In this document: in pieces, positions 1 through 5,058 of the stretch | How positions within the stretch are numbered: the stretch's first letter is position 1 | Layout: each line of letters starts with the position of its first letter | NCBI GenBank assembly: GCA_018725275.1 | Contig: QLUC01000106.1 | Coordinates: forward strand, 1-5,058 | DNA: 5,058 bases | Direction of reading: 5' to 3' | From: Bacillota bacterium | Lineage (GTDB): Bacteria > Bacillota > UBA994 | Translations under genes and position numbers: made by a program | The notes under the pieces: model-generated | What the model was told of the DNA's origin: nothing | The model's database searches: none | What the model saw: the letters and a program-made list of their open reading frames with translations, nothing else

Positions 1-9
1 ACCCCCTGC
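1..9 (-). promoter_or_regulatory. Probable ribosome binding site of the next gene, at the left edge
   Basis: The minus strand ends in GCAGGGGGT, similar to the AAAGGGGG before mreC. It lies about 50 bases after the pbp2 stop with no terminator between, so another minus-strand gene of the same operon probably starts just outside the window. Its identity cannot be seen. Confidence 0.4.
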
Positions 10-21
10 GGAGTGTTTTTA

Positions 22-54
22 TTCTTCGCCGTGTTCCGGCAAAATCCTTTCGTC
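22..54 (-). other. Hairpin-containing intergenic motif downstream of pbp2
   Basis: On the minus strand, 7 bases after the pbp2 stop codon, the sequence reads GACGAAAGGATTTT, then GCCG-GAACA-CGGC (a perfect 4-bp stem with a 5-base loop, 40-28), then GAAGAA. The arrangement 'AGGA, short T-rich run, small GC stem, GGCGAA' resembles a short motif I recall as recurring between genes in Clostridia genomes. That resemblance is from memory and unverified. It lacks a T-tract, so it is not an intrinsic terminator. Its function is unknown. Confidence 0.4.
36..49 (-). repeat. 14-base direct repeat, copy downstream of pbp2
   Basis: AAGGATTTTGCCGG on the minus strand is identical to positions 2065-2052 at the start of the pbp2 coding sequence. 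Both copies are preceded by a similar TTKGAC, with two extra bases in this copy. The pair brackets the pbp2 gene. Confidence 0.5.
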
Positions 55-61
55 AAACAAA

Positions 62-2071
62 TTATTGACCAGCTCTTTCTAATTTTAGGCGAAAATATTC
101 GTTAAACACTTTACGCGCGATAGGGGCGGCTGCTCCACCACCGCTTCTGCCGTGTTTTACCAAGACAGAAACTACTATCTCGGGGCTCGTCAGGGCATCG
201 ACCGCCGCATAGCCGGCAAACCAGCCGTGCGAATCAACGAACACTCCACCGCGCATGACTTCGGCGGTGCCGGTCTTGCCGGCAGAAAAGTAGGGAGCAC
301 CGCGAAAAACTCCTGCCGCCGTCCCACTGTTCAGACCTAGGCCCGTTACCTGTGTTACTTGACGCAGTCCCTCTTGAATTCGTCGCCATTCTGGTTCTGT
401 TATCAGCCCGGCGGGGTTGTCGGCTGTTTTGACCAAGGAGGCCAACAATTTGGGCGTATTTTGCTCAATAATTTCACCGCTCGGGGCAACTACCCGTTCA
501 ACTAAAAATGGTTGAAAGCGGTGCCCAGTTGCCAACATAGCCATGAAATTGGCCATCTGTAAAGGAGTGTATTGTTGGTCACCCTGCCCGATAGCGATGT
601 CGGCCACCTCACCCGGAAAGGGGTTTAAGGAGCGGCGGTCGCCCGGATTACGTCGCAAATGCGCCCTGATGCCGTCGCGGAAGCGCTCGCTGGTCGGAAA
701 TTGCCCCACATCAGCGCGAAAGTCCACCAACTCCGGTATCCTCGTTGGCACCCCTAGGCCCAGAGTTGCGGCAACCTTGCCAAAACTGTCCAGAACATTG
801 GCCACGCCCAGTCTAGCCATGATCTCAAAACCTAGCTGGTAAAAATAAATATTACAGGAAATCCTCATCGCTGAAAGTTCATCCACCACGCCATGCCCAG
901 TGCCAAAGGCCTCAATCCAACATCTCTTGCCACGGGGCCCAAGGAGCGCTTCATTGAATAGTCTGCCCGTGCAGACCACCGGTGGACGCCCGCGCATGGC
1001 CTCGGTGGCACCGGTCATGATGCCCACAATTTGTGTAACCGGCTTAAACATGGACCCCGGAACGGTAGCCGCCAAAGGTTTGGCCACCAACGGTTGGTCG
1101 GCATCGTCCCGCAGCAGAACAAAATCGCGCGCTATTAAGGCGGGATCAAATGAAGGGAGGCTAATGAAGGCCCGCACGCGCCCATCGCGAGGGTCAAGGG
1201 CCACCACCGCCACCTCGCGTGCCGCGGGAGCTGTCTTTTGCAGCATAGGCAGGTATTCGTTAATCAGCCAGGTCTCTACTATTTGCTGTAGCTCCGCATC
1301 AATGGTAAGTTTGACAGCACTACCCGGGGTTGGGTTTTCCGGTTCTTTTTCCGCGACAATCCGACTAAGTTGATCAACCTCGACCCGTTGTAGCCCATCA
1401 ATCCCCCGTAGCGACCGTTCTTGGGGAACGAATTCAAAAGCGGCCTCAATCCCCCAGCGCCCCACCCGACTGTCGAGGCGATACCCCATCAAGCCGCGGT
1501 TAATTAGGGACCGCAGAGCTTGCTGATCTCCGGTAAAGCGCCCCAGCCCCCCGAGGACATGACTGGCGAGACTGCCCAATGGGTAACTACGCACCGGTTG
1601 CACATCGATAAAAACCCCTGGCAATTCAAGGCGGCGTTCGTCTATCTCAAGCAATACGGGGTCACCAAACTGCAGCGGTGTTTCGGTCAGGCGTACCGGC
1701 TGCCACCGCCGAAAGCGATTGGCATTTAAGAGGCGCTTAAATCTCTCTACCGAAATGTCTGGGTTTTGACCAAGAGGATCGAGGATACCGGTTAGGGTTT
1801 TTAATATTTTATCCAGTTCCGGGGCGCGAGTATGGTACATAGACACAAAAAAACCAGGTTGGTTGCCCGCCATAACAATGCCGCGCGAGTCGAGAATCTG
1901 GCCTCGCGGAGCCAGCTGTATTCTCTGACGAAAACGATTTTCATCGGCATCGCGCCTATATTCCGCACCGAAAACAATCTGCAGTACTCCGAGGCGAAAA
2001 ACAATAACCAGCAAGGCTACAATAATGGTTATGGTCATGACCCTTAGGCGGCCGGCAAAATCCTTGTCCAA
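62..2071 (-). CDS. mrdA: Penicillin-binding protein 2 (class B transpeptidase of the elongasome)
   Basis: This is a D,D-transpeptidase that cross-links peptidoglycan during lateral-wall growth, working with RodA and MreBCD. It has a short basic cytoplasmic tail (KDFAGRLR) and one membrane anchor (about 12-30). The class B N-terminal dimerisation region follows: APRGQILDSRG at 54-64, LGGLGR at 173-178 and GIEAAFE at 207-213. The transpeptidase domain runs from about 285 to 660. The three active-site motifs are intact: SxxK (S340-MF-K343), SxN (S405-C-N407) and KTG (K599-T600-G601, followed by T602). IGQG-x5-TPLQMA (about 494-507) is also typical. Length 669 aa is normal. The start is TTG, chosen because M12 would drop the basic residues before the membrane helix and has only a weak ribosome binding site. 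It starts directly after the mreD stop. Linkage to mreBCD supports PBP2 rather than the division protein PBP3/FtsI. A Cys/His group (C367, C384, H393, C406) surrounds the SxN motif. Confidence 0.96.
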   Translation of the reverse strand: MDKDFAGRLRVMTITIIVALLVIVFRLGVLQIVFGAEYRRDADENRFRQRIQLAPRGQILDSRGIVMAGNQPGFFVSMYHTRAPELDKILKTLTGILDPLGQNPDISVERFKRLLNANRFRRWQPVRLTETPLQFGDPVLLEIDERRLELPGVFIDVQPVRSYPLGSLASHVLGGLGRFTGDQQALRSLINRGLMGYRLDSRVGRWGIEAAFEFVPQERSLRGIDGLQRVEVDQLSRIVAEKEPENPTPGSAVKLTIDAELQQIVETWLINEYLPMLQKTAPAAREVAVVALDPRDGRVRAFISLPSFDPALIARDFVLLRDDADQPLVAKPLAATVPGSMFKPVTQIVGIMTGATEAMRGRPPVVCTGRLFNEALLGPRGKRCWIEAFGTGHGVVDELSAMRISCNIYFYQLGFEIMARLGVANVLDSFGKVAATLGLGVPTRIPELVDFRADVGQFPTSERFRDGIRAHLRRNPGDRRSLNPFPGEVADIAIGQGDQQYTPLQMANFMAMLATGHRFQPFLVERVVAPSGEIIEQNTPKLLASLVKTADNPAGLITEPEWRRIQEGLRQVTQVTGLGLNSGTAAGVFRGAPYFSAGKTGTAEVMRGGVFVDSHGWFAGYAAVDALTSPEIVVSVLVKHGRSGGGAAAPIARKVFNEYFRLKLERAGQ
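2052..2065 (-). repeat. 14-base direct repeat, copy in the first codons of pbp2
   Basis: AAGGATTTTGCCGG encodes K-D-F-A-G, residues 3-7 of PBP2, and matches the copy at 49-36 after the pbp2 stop. This copy has no CGGCGAA right half, so it cannot form the same hairpin. Confidence 0.5.
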
Positions 2072-2569
2072 CTAGTTCACTTCCTCCCTTCGCCCAGGCA
2101 ACCATCTGACGAGCCACCAATGCACCCAAGGCAGGAGTGCTCCGTTTATCAAGACTGTCGGAATAAAGACCGTTAGAAAGGCATGGCGCCACCAGACTGC
2201 AAAGGCGACATTTGAGAGTAGCAGCACCGCGACCTCGAAGCTCGCTGTGCCAATAAATCCCACCACCACCGGCACCAGAAAAGCATCACTATAAATATAA
2301 CGCGCGGCATACCCCGCTGTATACCCAATCAAGACAAGCGGCAATGCCGCCATGCCGATGACCGTGCCCAAGGTGATATCCGCGAGCAAACCCACCCAAA
2401 GTCCAGCCATAAACCCCGCTAACGCGCCATAGTAGAGCGCAACCACGCTGACCAGCGCAACTAGGAAGTTAAACCTGCCGCCGAAAATGGCCAAGTGGGG
2501 CATGACGGTGCCATGCAGGACCACGGCTAGTATGCCAAACACCGCCACCACTGTGATGGTCTTCATCAC
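2072..2569 (-). CDS. mreD: Rod shape-determining protein MreD
   Basis: MreD is a small polytopic membrane protein of the Rod complex that acts with MreC in controlling PBP2. The 165-residue product is very hydrophobic, with about five or six predicted membrane segments: near 5-23, 34-50, 51-67, 70-90, 96-126 (probably split) and 131-150. The segment GLWVGLLADITLG (57-69) matches the conserved MreD G-x-x-x-G-L-x-x-D pattern. The C-terminal tail is charged (RWLPGRREEVN) and presumably cytoplasmic. The start is GTG ATG in tandem. GTG overlaps the mreC stop by 4 bases and ATG overlaps it by 1 base (TGATG). The stop TAG is followed immediately by the TTG start of pbp2. MreD is poorly conserved in sequence, so the call rests on size, topology, this motif and its position between mreC and pbp2. 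Confidence 0.93.
   Translation of the reverse strand: MMKTITVVAVFGILAVVLHGTVMPHLAIFGGRFNFLVALVSVVALYYGALAGFMAGLWVGLLADITLGTVIGMAALPLVLIGYTAGYAARYIYSDAFLVPVVVGFIGTASFEVAVLLLSNVAFAVWWRHAFLTVFIPTVLINGALLPWVHWWLVRWLPGRREEVN
2083..2088 (-). promoter_or_regulatory. Ribosome binding site of pbp2
   Basis: GGGAGG on the minus strand lies within the last codons of mreD. It is 11 bases before the TTG start at 2071, slightly longer than ideal. No better start lies between them in the pbp2 frame, because the GTG at 2080 belongs to the mreD frame and runs into its stop. Confidence 0.7.
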
Positions 2570-3405
2570 GGGGCACCTCGCCGCATGACGAGGACCTCCT
2601 CTAGGCGGCTGATGTCTACCGCCGGCCTAATGCGGGCGAACTTAAGCAACCCGTCGGCGCTGACAAAAATCTCCTGCACCGACCCAATTATGAAGACCTG
2701 CTCACGCGGAAAGACGCCCCCAAGGCCGGAAGTGGTGATGAGGTCCCCGACGGCGATGTCAAAATCTCTTGGCAAGCGGGGCAGGCGCACCATGCCCAGG
2801 CGGCTAGGGTCGCCTTCCGCGATGGCTGCCAGCCTATTCTCTTGCACCATGGCCGCAACCCCACTGCGCGGATCGGTGATGAGCAGTACCGTCGCGGTAT
2901 CATCCCTCACCTCAATAATCCTACCCACGGCACCAACGGGTGTCACCACCGGATCTCCCACGCGAATGCCGTGACGGGTGCCGCGGTCAATAATAACTTC
3001 ACTATGCCAGGCCACTAACCCCCGCGAGATGATGCGAGCCATGGTCAGAGGGAGCTCGGGGCGCGTTTGCCGGTACGCCAGCAGCTCGCGCAATCTCTCT
3101 GCTTCGAGCTCGGCTTCAACTAGGTTGATGTACTTAAACCTAAGTTCGTCGAGCTCTACCCGCATCCGCTCGTTATCCCGCCGCAAATCTCCGAGCTCTA
3201 GCACAAAACGCCCCAGGCGTCGCCCGAGGTCGACGACGGAGGCAGCCGCCCCTTGCACCGGGGCCATGGCACGAACAATAAGACGCTCGACCAAAGAAAC
3301 ACGAGCGCCATCCTGCGCCGAAAACATCAACAATCCCATGAGAACAAGCACCACGCCCACTAGTAATATGGCCTGCCGGTTCTTCCCCCACAAACCCATG
3401 CCCAT
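2566..3405 (-). CDS. mreC: Rod shape-determining protein MreC
   Basis: MreC is a bitopic membrane protein of the elongasome that links cytoplasmic MreB and MreD to the periplasmic/extracellular part of PBP2 and is thought to activate it. Numbered from the first ATG, it has a short basic tail (GKNRQ), one transmembrane helix (about 12-29), and a charged heptad-like stretch (about 58-112, rich in Leu, Arg and Glu) expected to be the dimerising coiled coil. The beta-rich MreC domain (about 117-275) contains the typical segments GDPVVTPVGAVGRIIEV (150-166), DPRSGVAAMVQ (178-188) and GDLITTSGLGGVFP (220-233). Length is 279 aa, close to the family norm. The second ATG (3399, 277 aa) is the likelier start because of ribosome-binding-site spacing. 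The stop TGA overlaps the start of mreD (GTGATG), so the two are translationally coupled. Confidence 0.96.
   Translation of the reverse strand: MGMGLWGKNRQAILLVGVVLVLMGLLMFSAQDGARVSLVERLIVRAMAPVQGAAASVVDLGRRLGRFVLELGDLRRDNERMRVELDELRFKYINLVEAELEAERLRELLAYRQTRPELPLTMARIISRGLVAWHSEVIIDRGTRHGIRVGDPVVTPVGAVGRIIEVRDDTATVLLITDPRSGVAAMVQENRLAAIAEGDPSRLGMVRLPRLPRDFDIAVGDLITTSGLGGVFPREQVFIIGSVQEIFVSADGLLKFARIRPAVDISRLEEVLVMRRGAP
2574..2579 (-). promoter_or_regulatory. Ribosome binding site of mreD
   Basis: GAGGTG on the minus strand lies inside the last codons of mreC. It is 4 bases before the GTG (2569) and 7 bases before the ATG (2566) of mreD. The GAGG core is 6 or 9 bases away respectively, so both starts are possible. 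Confidence 0.65.
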
Positions 3406-3413
3406 CCCCCTTT
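3406..3413 (-). promoter_or_regulatory. Ribosome binding site of mreC (decides the start)
   Basis: AAAGGGGG on the minus strand overlaps the mreB stop codon (TAA, 3414-3412). It directly abuts the first ATG (3405), leaving no spacer. The second in-frame ATG (3399) lies 6 bases downstream, which is a normal spacing, so the second ATG is probably the real start. Confidence 0.7.
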
Positions 3414-4443
3414 ATCGCAGCTTGGGCGATGCGTCCAGCCTCCTTAATAAATTCAAGTGCTCAAACGTCATTCCTGCTCCCTCGACCACAGAAGTTAGGG
3501 GATCTTCAGCGATGTGCACCGGCATGCCCGTTTCTGCGGCAATGAGCCTGTCAAGCCCGCGCAAGAGTGACCCTCCGCCGGTCATGACGATGCCGCGATC
3601 CATGACATCGGAAGCGAGCTCCGGCGGCGTGCGCTCAAGTGTGGCTTTGACGGCCTCCACAATGCCTCGTACGGTCTCAGCAAGGGCATGACGCACTTCG
3701 ACCGAGCTTAGCGACAAGGTCTTGGGTAAACCCGTCACCAAGTCTCGCCCACGAATTTCCATCACACTTTCGCCCATGGGATAGGCAGAGCCAATGGCAA
3801 TTTTTACTTCCTCCGCAGTGCGCTCGCCGATGAGCAAGCTGTAGTTTTTCTTGACATAGAAGACGATGGCCTCGTCCATTTCATCACCGCCGGAGCGAAT
3901 CGACTGGTGCGTTACTATGCCGCCCAGGCTGATGATGGCCACCTCGGTCGTTCCCCCGCCGATATCGATAATCATGTTGCCTGTTGGTTCATTGACTGGC
4001 AAGAGGGCCCCGATAGCCGCAGCCATGGGCTCTTCGATGGTGTATGCTTCCCTTGCTCCCGCGCTGATGGTTGCGTCCTTGACCGCTCGCTTTTCTACTT
4101 CGGTCACCCCGGCAGGCACACAGACAATGACCCGCGGTCTAAAGAAGTAGCGGCCCTTGGTGGCGCGACGAATAAAGGCCTTGAGCATCTTCTGGGTAAT
4201 GTCAAAATCGGCGATGACCCCGTCCCTGAGTGGCCGTATGGCAATGATATGCCCGGGCGTGCGCCCGATCATGGCCTTTGCCGCTTCCCCAACCTCTAGC
4301 AATTCATGGGTCTCACGGTTTATGGCTACCACCGAGGGCTCCCGCAGGACGATGCCCTTCCCCCGGACATAGACTAATGTGTTCGCCGTGCCGAGGTCGA
4401 TGCCCATGTCACGGGCGAAATAACGATTCAAAAAGTTCATCAA
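3412..4443 (-). CDS. mreB: Rod shape-determining protein MreB (bacterial actin)
   Basis: MreB is an actin-fold ATPase that forms membrane-bound filaments and positions the cell-wall elongation machinery. Numbered from the TTG, the ATPase motifs are complete. Phosphate-1 is DLGTANTLVYV (about 16-26), the catalytic IEEP region is at 136-139, phosphate-2 is DIGGGTTEVAI (160-170), and the adenosine motif is MTGGGSLLRGL (287-297). The N-terminus (MNFLNRYFARDMGID) looks like the short amphipathic membrane-binding helix seen in other MreBs. Length is 343 aa from the TTG or 342 from the ATG at 4440, normal for the family. The start is ambiguous because the codons are TTG then ATG in tandem. ATG is the more conventional choice, while TTG has the better ribosome-binding-site spacing (9 against 12). 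The gene begins 13-16 bases after radC and ends 6-12 bases before mreC. Mbl-type paralogues are the only realistic alternative, and linkage to mreCD favours MreB. Confidence 0.97.
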   Translation of the reverse strand: MMNFLNRYFARDMGIDLGTANTLVYVRGKGIVLREPSVVAINRETHELLEVGEAAKAMIGRTPGHIIAIRPLRDGVIADFDITQKMLKAFIRRATKGRYFFRPRVIVCVPAGVTEVEKRAVKDATISAGAREAYTIEEPMAAAIGALLPVNEPTGNMIIDIGGGTTEVAIISLGGIVTHQSIRSGGDEMDEAIVFYVKKNYSLLIGERTAEEVKIAIGSAYPMGESVMEIRGRDLVTGLPKTLSLSSVEVRHALAETVRGIVEAVKATLERTPPELASDVMDRGIVMTGGGSLLRGLDRLIAAETGMPVHIAEDPLTSVVEGAGMTFEHLNLLRRLDASPKLR

Positions 4444-4452
4444 CTGTCCATA

Positions 4453-4458
4453 CTCCTC
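4453..4458 (-). promoter_or_regulatory. Ribosome binding site of mreB
   Basis: GAGGAG on the minus strand overlaps the radC stop codon (TGA, 4459-4457). It lies 9 bases before a TTG (4443) and 12 bases before the ATG (4440) of mreB. The spacing favours the TTG and the codon identity favours the ATG. The overlap with the radC stop implies translational coupling. Confidence 0.75.
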
Positions 4459-5058
4459 ACATTAGACCCTTGTCTTTAAGGCTTAGTATAACCCCATTGC
4501 CGAAAATAATATGGTCGAGGACCACGATGCCTAGAATCTTACCGGCCTCAGTGAGGCGACGCGTTACTTCTATGTCTTCTGGCGAGGGGGTTGGGTCACC
4601 GCTGGGATGATTGTGCGCCACAATGATCGAGGCGGCACTCTGGCGGATGGCCGGACGAAAGACCTCGCGGGGATGGACAATAGAGGCATTGAGACTGCCG
4701 ACCGAGACCTCCTCTAGGCCAAGCACCACATTTTTGGTGTTAAGCTGTAGGGCGAAAAAGCGCTCCTTGGCCTCGTAGCGAAATCTCTCCGCCAAAAAAT
4801 ACTCCACATCGCGCGGTGATTTGATCACCGTTGGTGCGGTGCCCTCGAGGGTCAAGCGCCGGGACAACTCTACCACCGCCATGAGCAACACCGCTTTCGC
4901 CTGGCCAATGCCTTTGATGGCCCGCAGCTCGCTTGAGCTCATATGGACCAGCTTATGTAGGTCTCCGAGACTCGTCAACACCCTCTGGGCCAAGTCCAGC
5001 ACATTTACGCCCTTCTGGCCGGAGGTAGCGAGCAAGATCGCCAAGAGTTCTGTATTGG
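4457..5058 (-). CDS. radC: RadC family protein (JAMM/MPN domain), 5' end truncated by the window edge
   Basis: This is the C-terminal ~199 residues of a RadC (UPF0758) protein. Visible first is a helix-hairpin-helix-like part (LRAIKGIGQAKAVLL, about visible residues 44-58). After it comes the MPN/JAMM domain with the signature HNHPSGDPTPSPED, whose metal-ligand candidates are H148, H150 and D161, with S158 and an upstream Glu (E115 or E116). The C-terminus is intact and ends in the usual hydrophobic segment. A TTG at 5044 could be read as a start, but the frame stays open to the edge and reads N-T-E-L-L-A-I-L-L. That matches the family's internal (D/T)-(A/T)-ELLAILL segment, so the true start lies roughly 25-35 codons beyond the edge (the family is about 220-230 aa). 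The historical DNA-repair role of RadC is not supported by later work, and its substrate is unknown. It lies directly upstream of mreB, a common Firmicutes arrangement. The family is secure and the biological role is not. Confidence 0.95.
   Translation of the reverse strand, partial: NTELLAILLATSGQKGVNVLDLAQRVLTSLGDLHKLVHMSSSELRAIKGIGQAKAVLLMAVVELSRRLTLEGTAPTVIKSPRDVEYFLAERFRYEAKERFFALQLNTKNVVLGLEEVSVGSLNASIVHPREVFRPAIRQSAASIIVAHNHPSGDPTPSPEDIEVTRRLTEAGKILGIVVLDHIIFGNGVILSLKDKGLM

Noticed and set aside
28..40. GCCG-GAACA-CGGC hairpin as an intrinsic terminator
   Set aside because: The stem is only 4 bp and no U-rich tract follows on either strand, so it is described as a motif instead.
900..1373. 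Plus-strand open frame of 157 codons inside pbp2
   Set aside because: It lies wholly antisense to the transpeptidase domain including the SxxK region, its composition is biased, and it has no ribosome binding site or domain that I can see.
2036..2038. ATG at PBP2 residue 12 as the real start
   Set aside because: It would remove the basic residues before the membrane anchor, and the only upstream signal is a weak AAGGG very close to it. The TTG has a strong GGGAGG.
1956..2192. Minus-strand 78-codon frame overlapping the mreD-pbp2 junction
   Set aside because: It is out of frame with both real genes, whose products have complete family features here. It has no family resemblance.
2978..3691. 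Plus-strand open frame of 237 codons across mreC and mreB
   Set aside because: It is antisense to two clearly conserved genes, its product is Ser/Arg/Thr-rich with low complexity, and it has no recognisable domain. It is a shadow of the coding strand.
4962..4972. Perfect short inverted repeat GTCTC-G-GAGAC in radC
   Set aside because: The loop is one base, too small to form a hairpin of this stem, and the sequence is explained by codons for a conserved stretch.
4950..4978. Possible internal promoter in radC (TTGACG, 17 bases, TAAGCT on the minus strand)
   Set aside because: The -35 is good but the -10 matches the consensus at only three of six positions, and it lies in conserved coding sequence. 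Internal promoters for mreB do exist in Firmicutes, but this one is not supported.
1..5058. A novel defence, mobile or biosynthetic system in this window
   Set aside because: All five coding regions belong to well-known families in a common order, and less than about 100 bases are non-coding. There are no arrays, terminal repeats, integrase genes or unexplained genes.

Overview
The window is a compact, one-directional (minus strand) cell-shape gene cluster. In order of transcription, from the right edge to the left, it holds radC (5' end missing), mreB, mreC, mreD and a class B penicillin-binding protein of the PBP2/MrdA type. The order radC-mreBCD-pbp2, the Firmicutes-style MreB, MreC and MreD proteins, strong GGAGG-type ribosome binding sites and moderate-to-high GC (judged by eye) suggest a Clostridia-type Firmicute, perhaps in the Peptococcaceae or a neighbouring group. 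The lineage is inferred from gene order and protein style, not from a database search.

Layout. Positions 5058-4457 encode the C-terminal ~199 residues of RadC, and the gene runs off the right edge. mreB (4440/4443-3412), mreC (3399/3405-2566), mreD (2566/2569-2072) and pbp2 (2071-62) follow with gaps of at most about 16 bases or with overlaps. Each Shine-Dalgarno sequence sits on or near the stop codon of the gene before it, so the block is almost certainly one transcript with translational coupling. Positions 61-1 are a short spacer after pbp2. It carries a small GC hairpin inside a motif of the form AAAGGATTTT-GCCG-loop-CGGC-GAAGAAT. It ends in a purine-rich GCAGGGGGT that is probably the ribosome binding site of another minus-strand gene beyond the left edge (minC, minD or rodA would be usual in this context).

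How the genes work together. MreB filaments on the inner face of the membrane, with MreC and MreD, organise the elongasome (Rod complex). PBP2 is the transpeptidase of that complex and cross-links new lateral-wall peptidoglycan, normally with the glycosyltransferase RodA. RadC is a common genomic neighbour of mreB with no established mechanistic role in this process.

No mobile element, CRISPR array, RNA gene or unknown system is visible, and almost every base is coding. The points worth a second look are small: the hairpin motif after pbp2, a 14-base repeat shared by that motif and the start of pbp2, the tandem or non-ATG start codons, and a Cys/His-rich stretch in PBP2.
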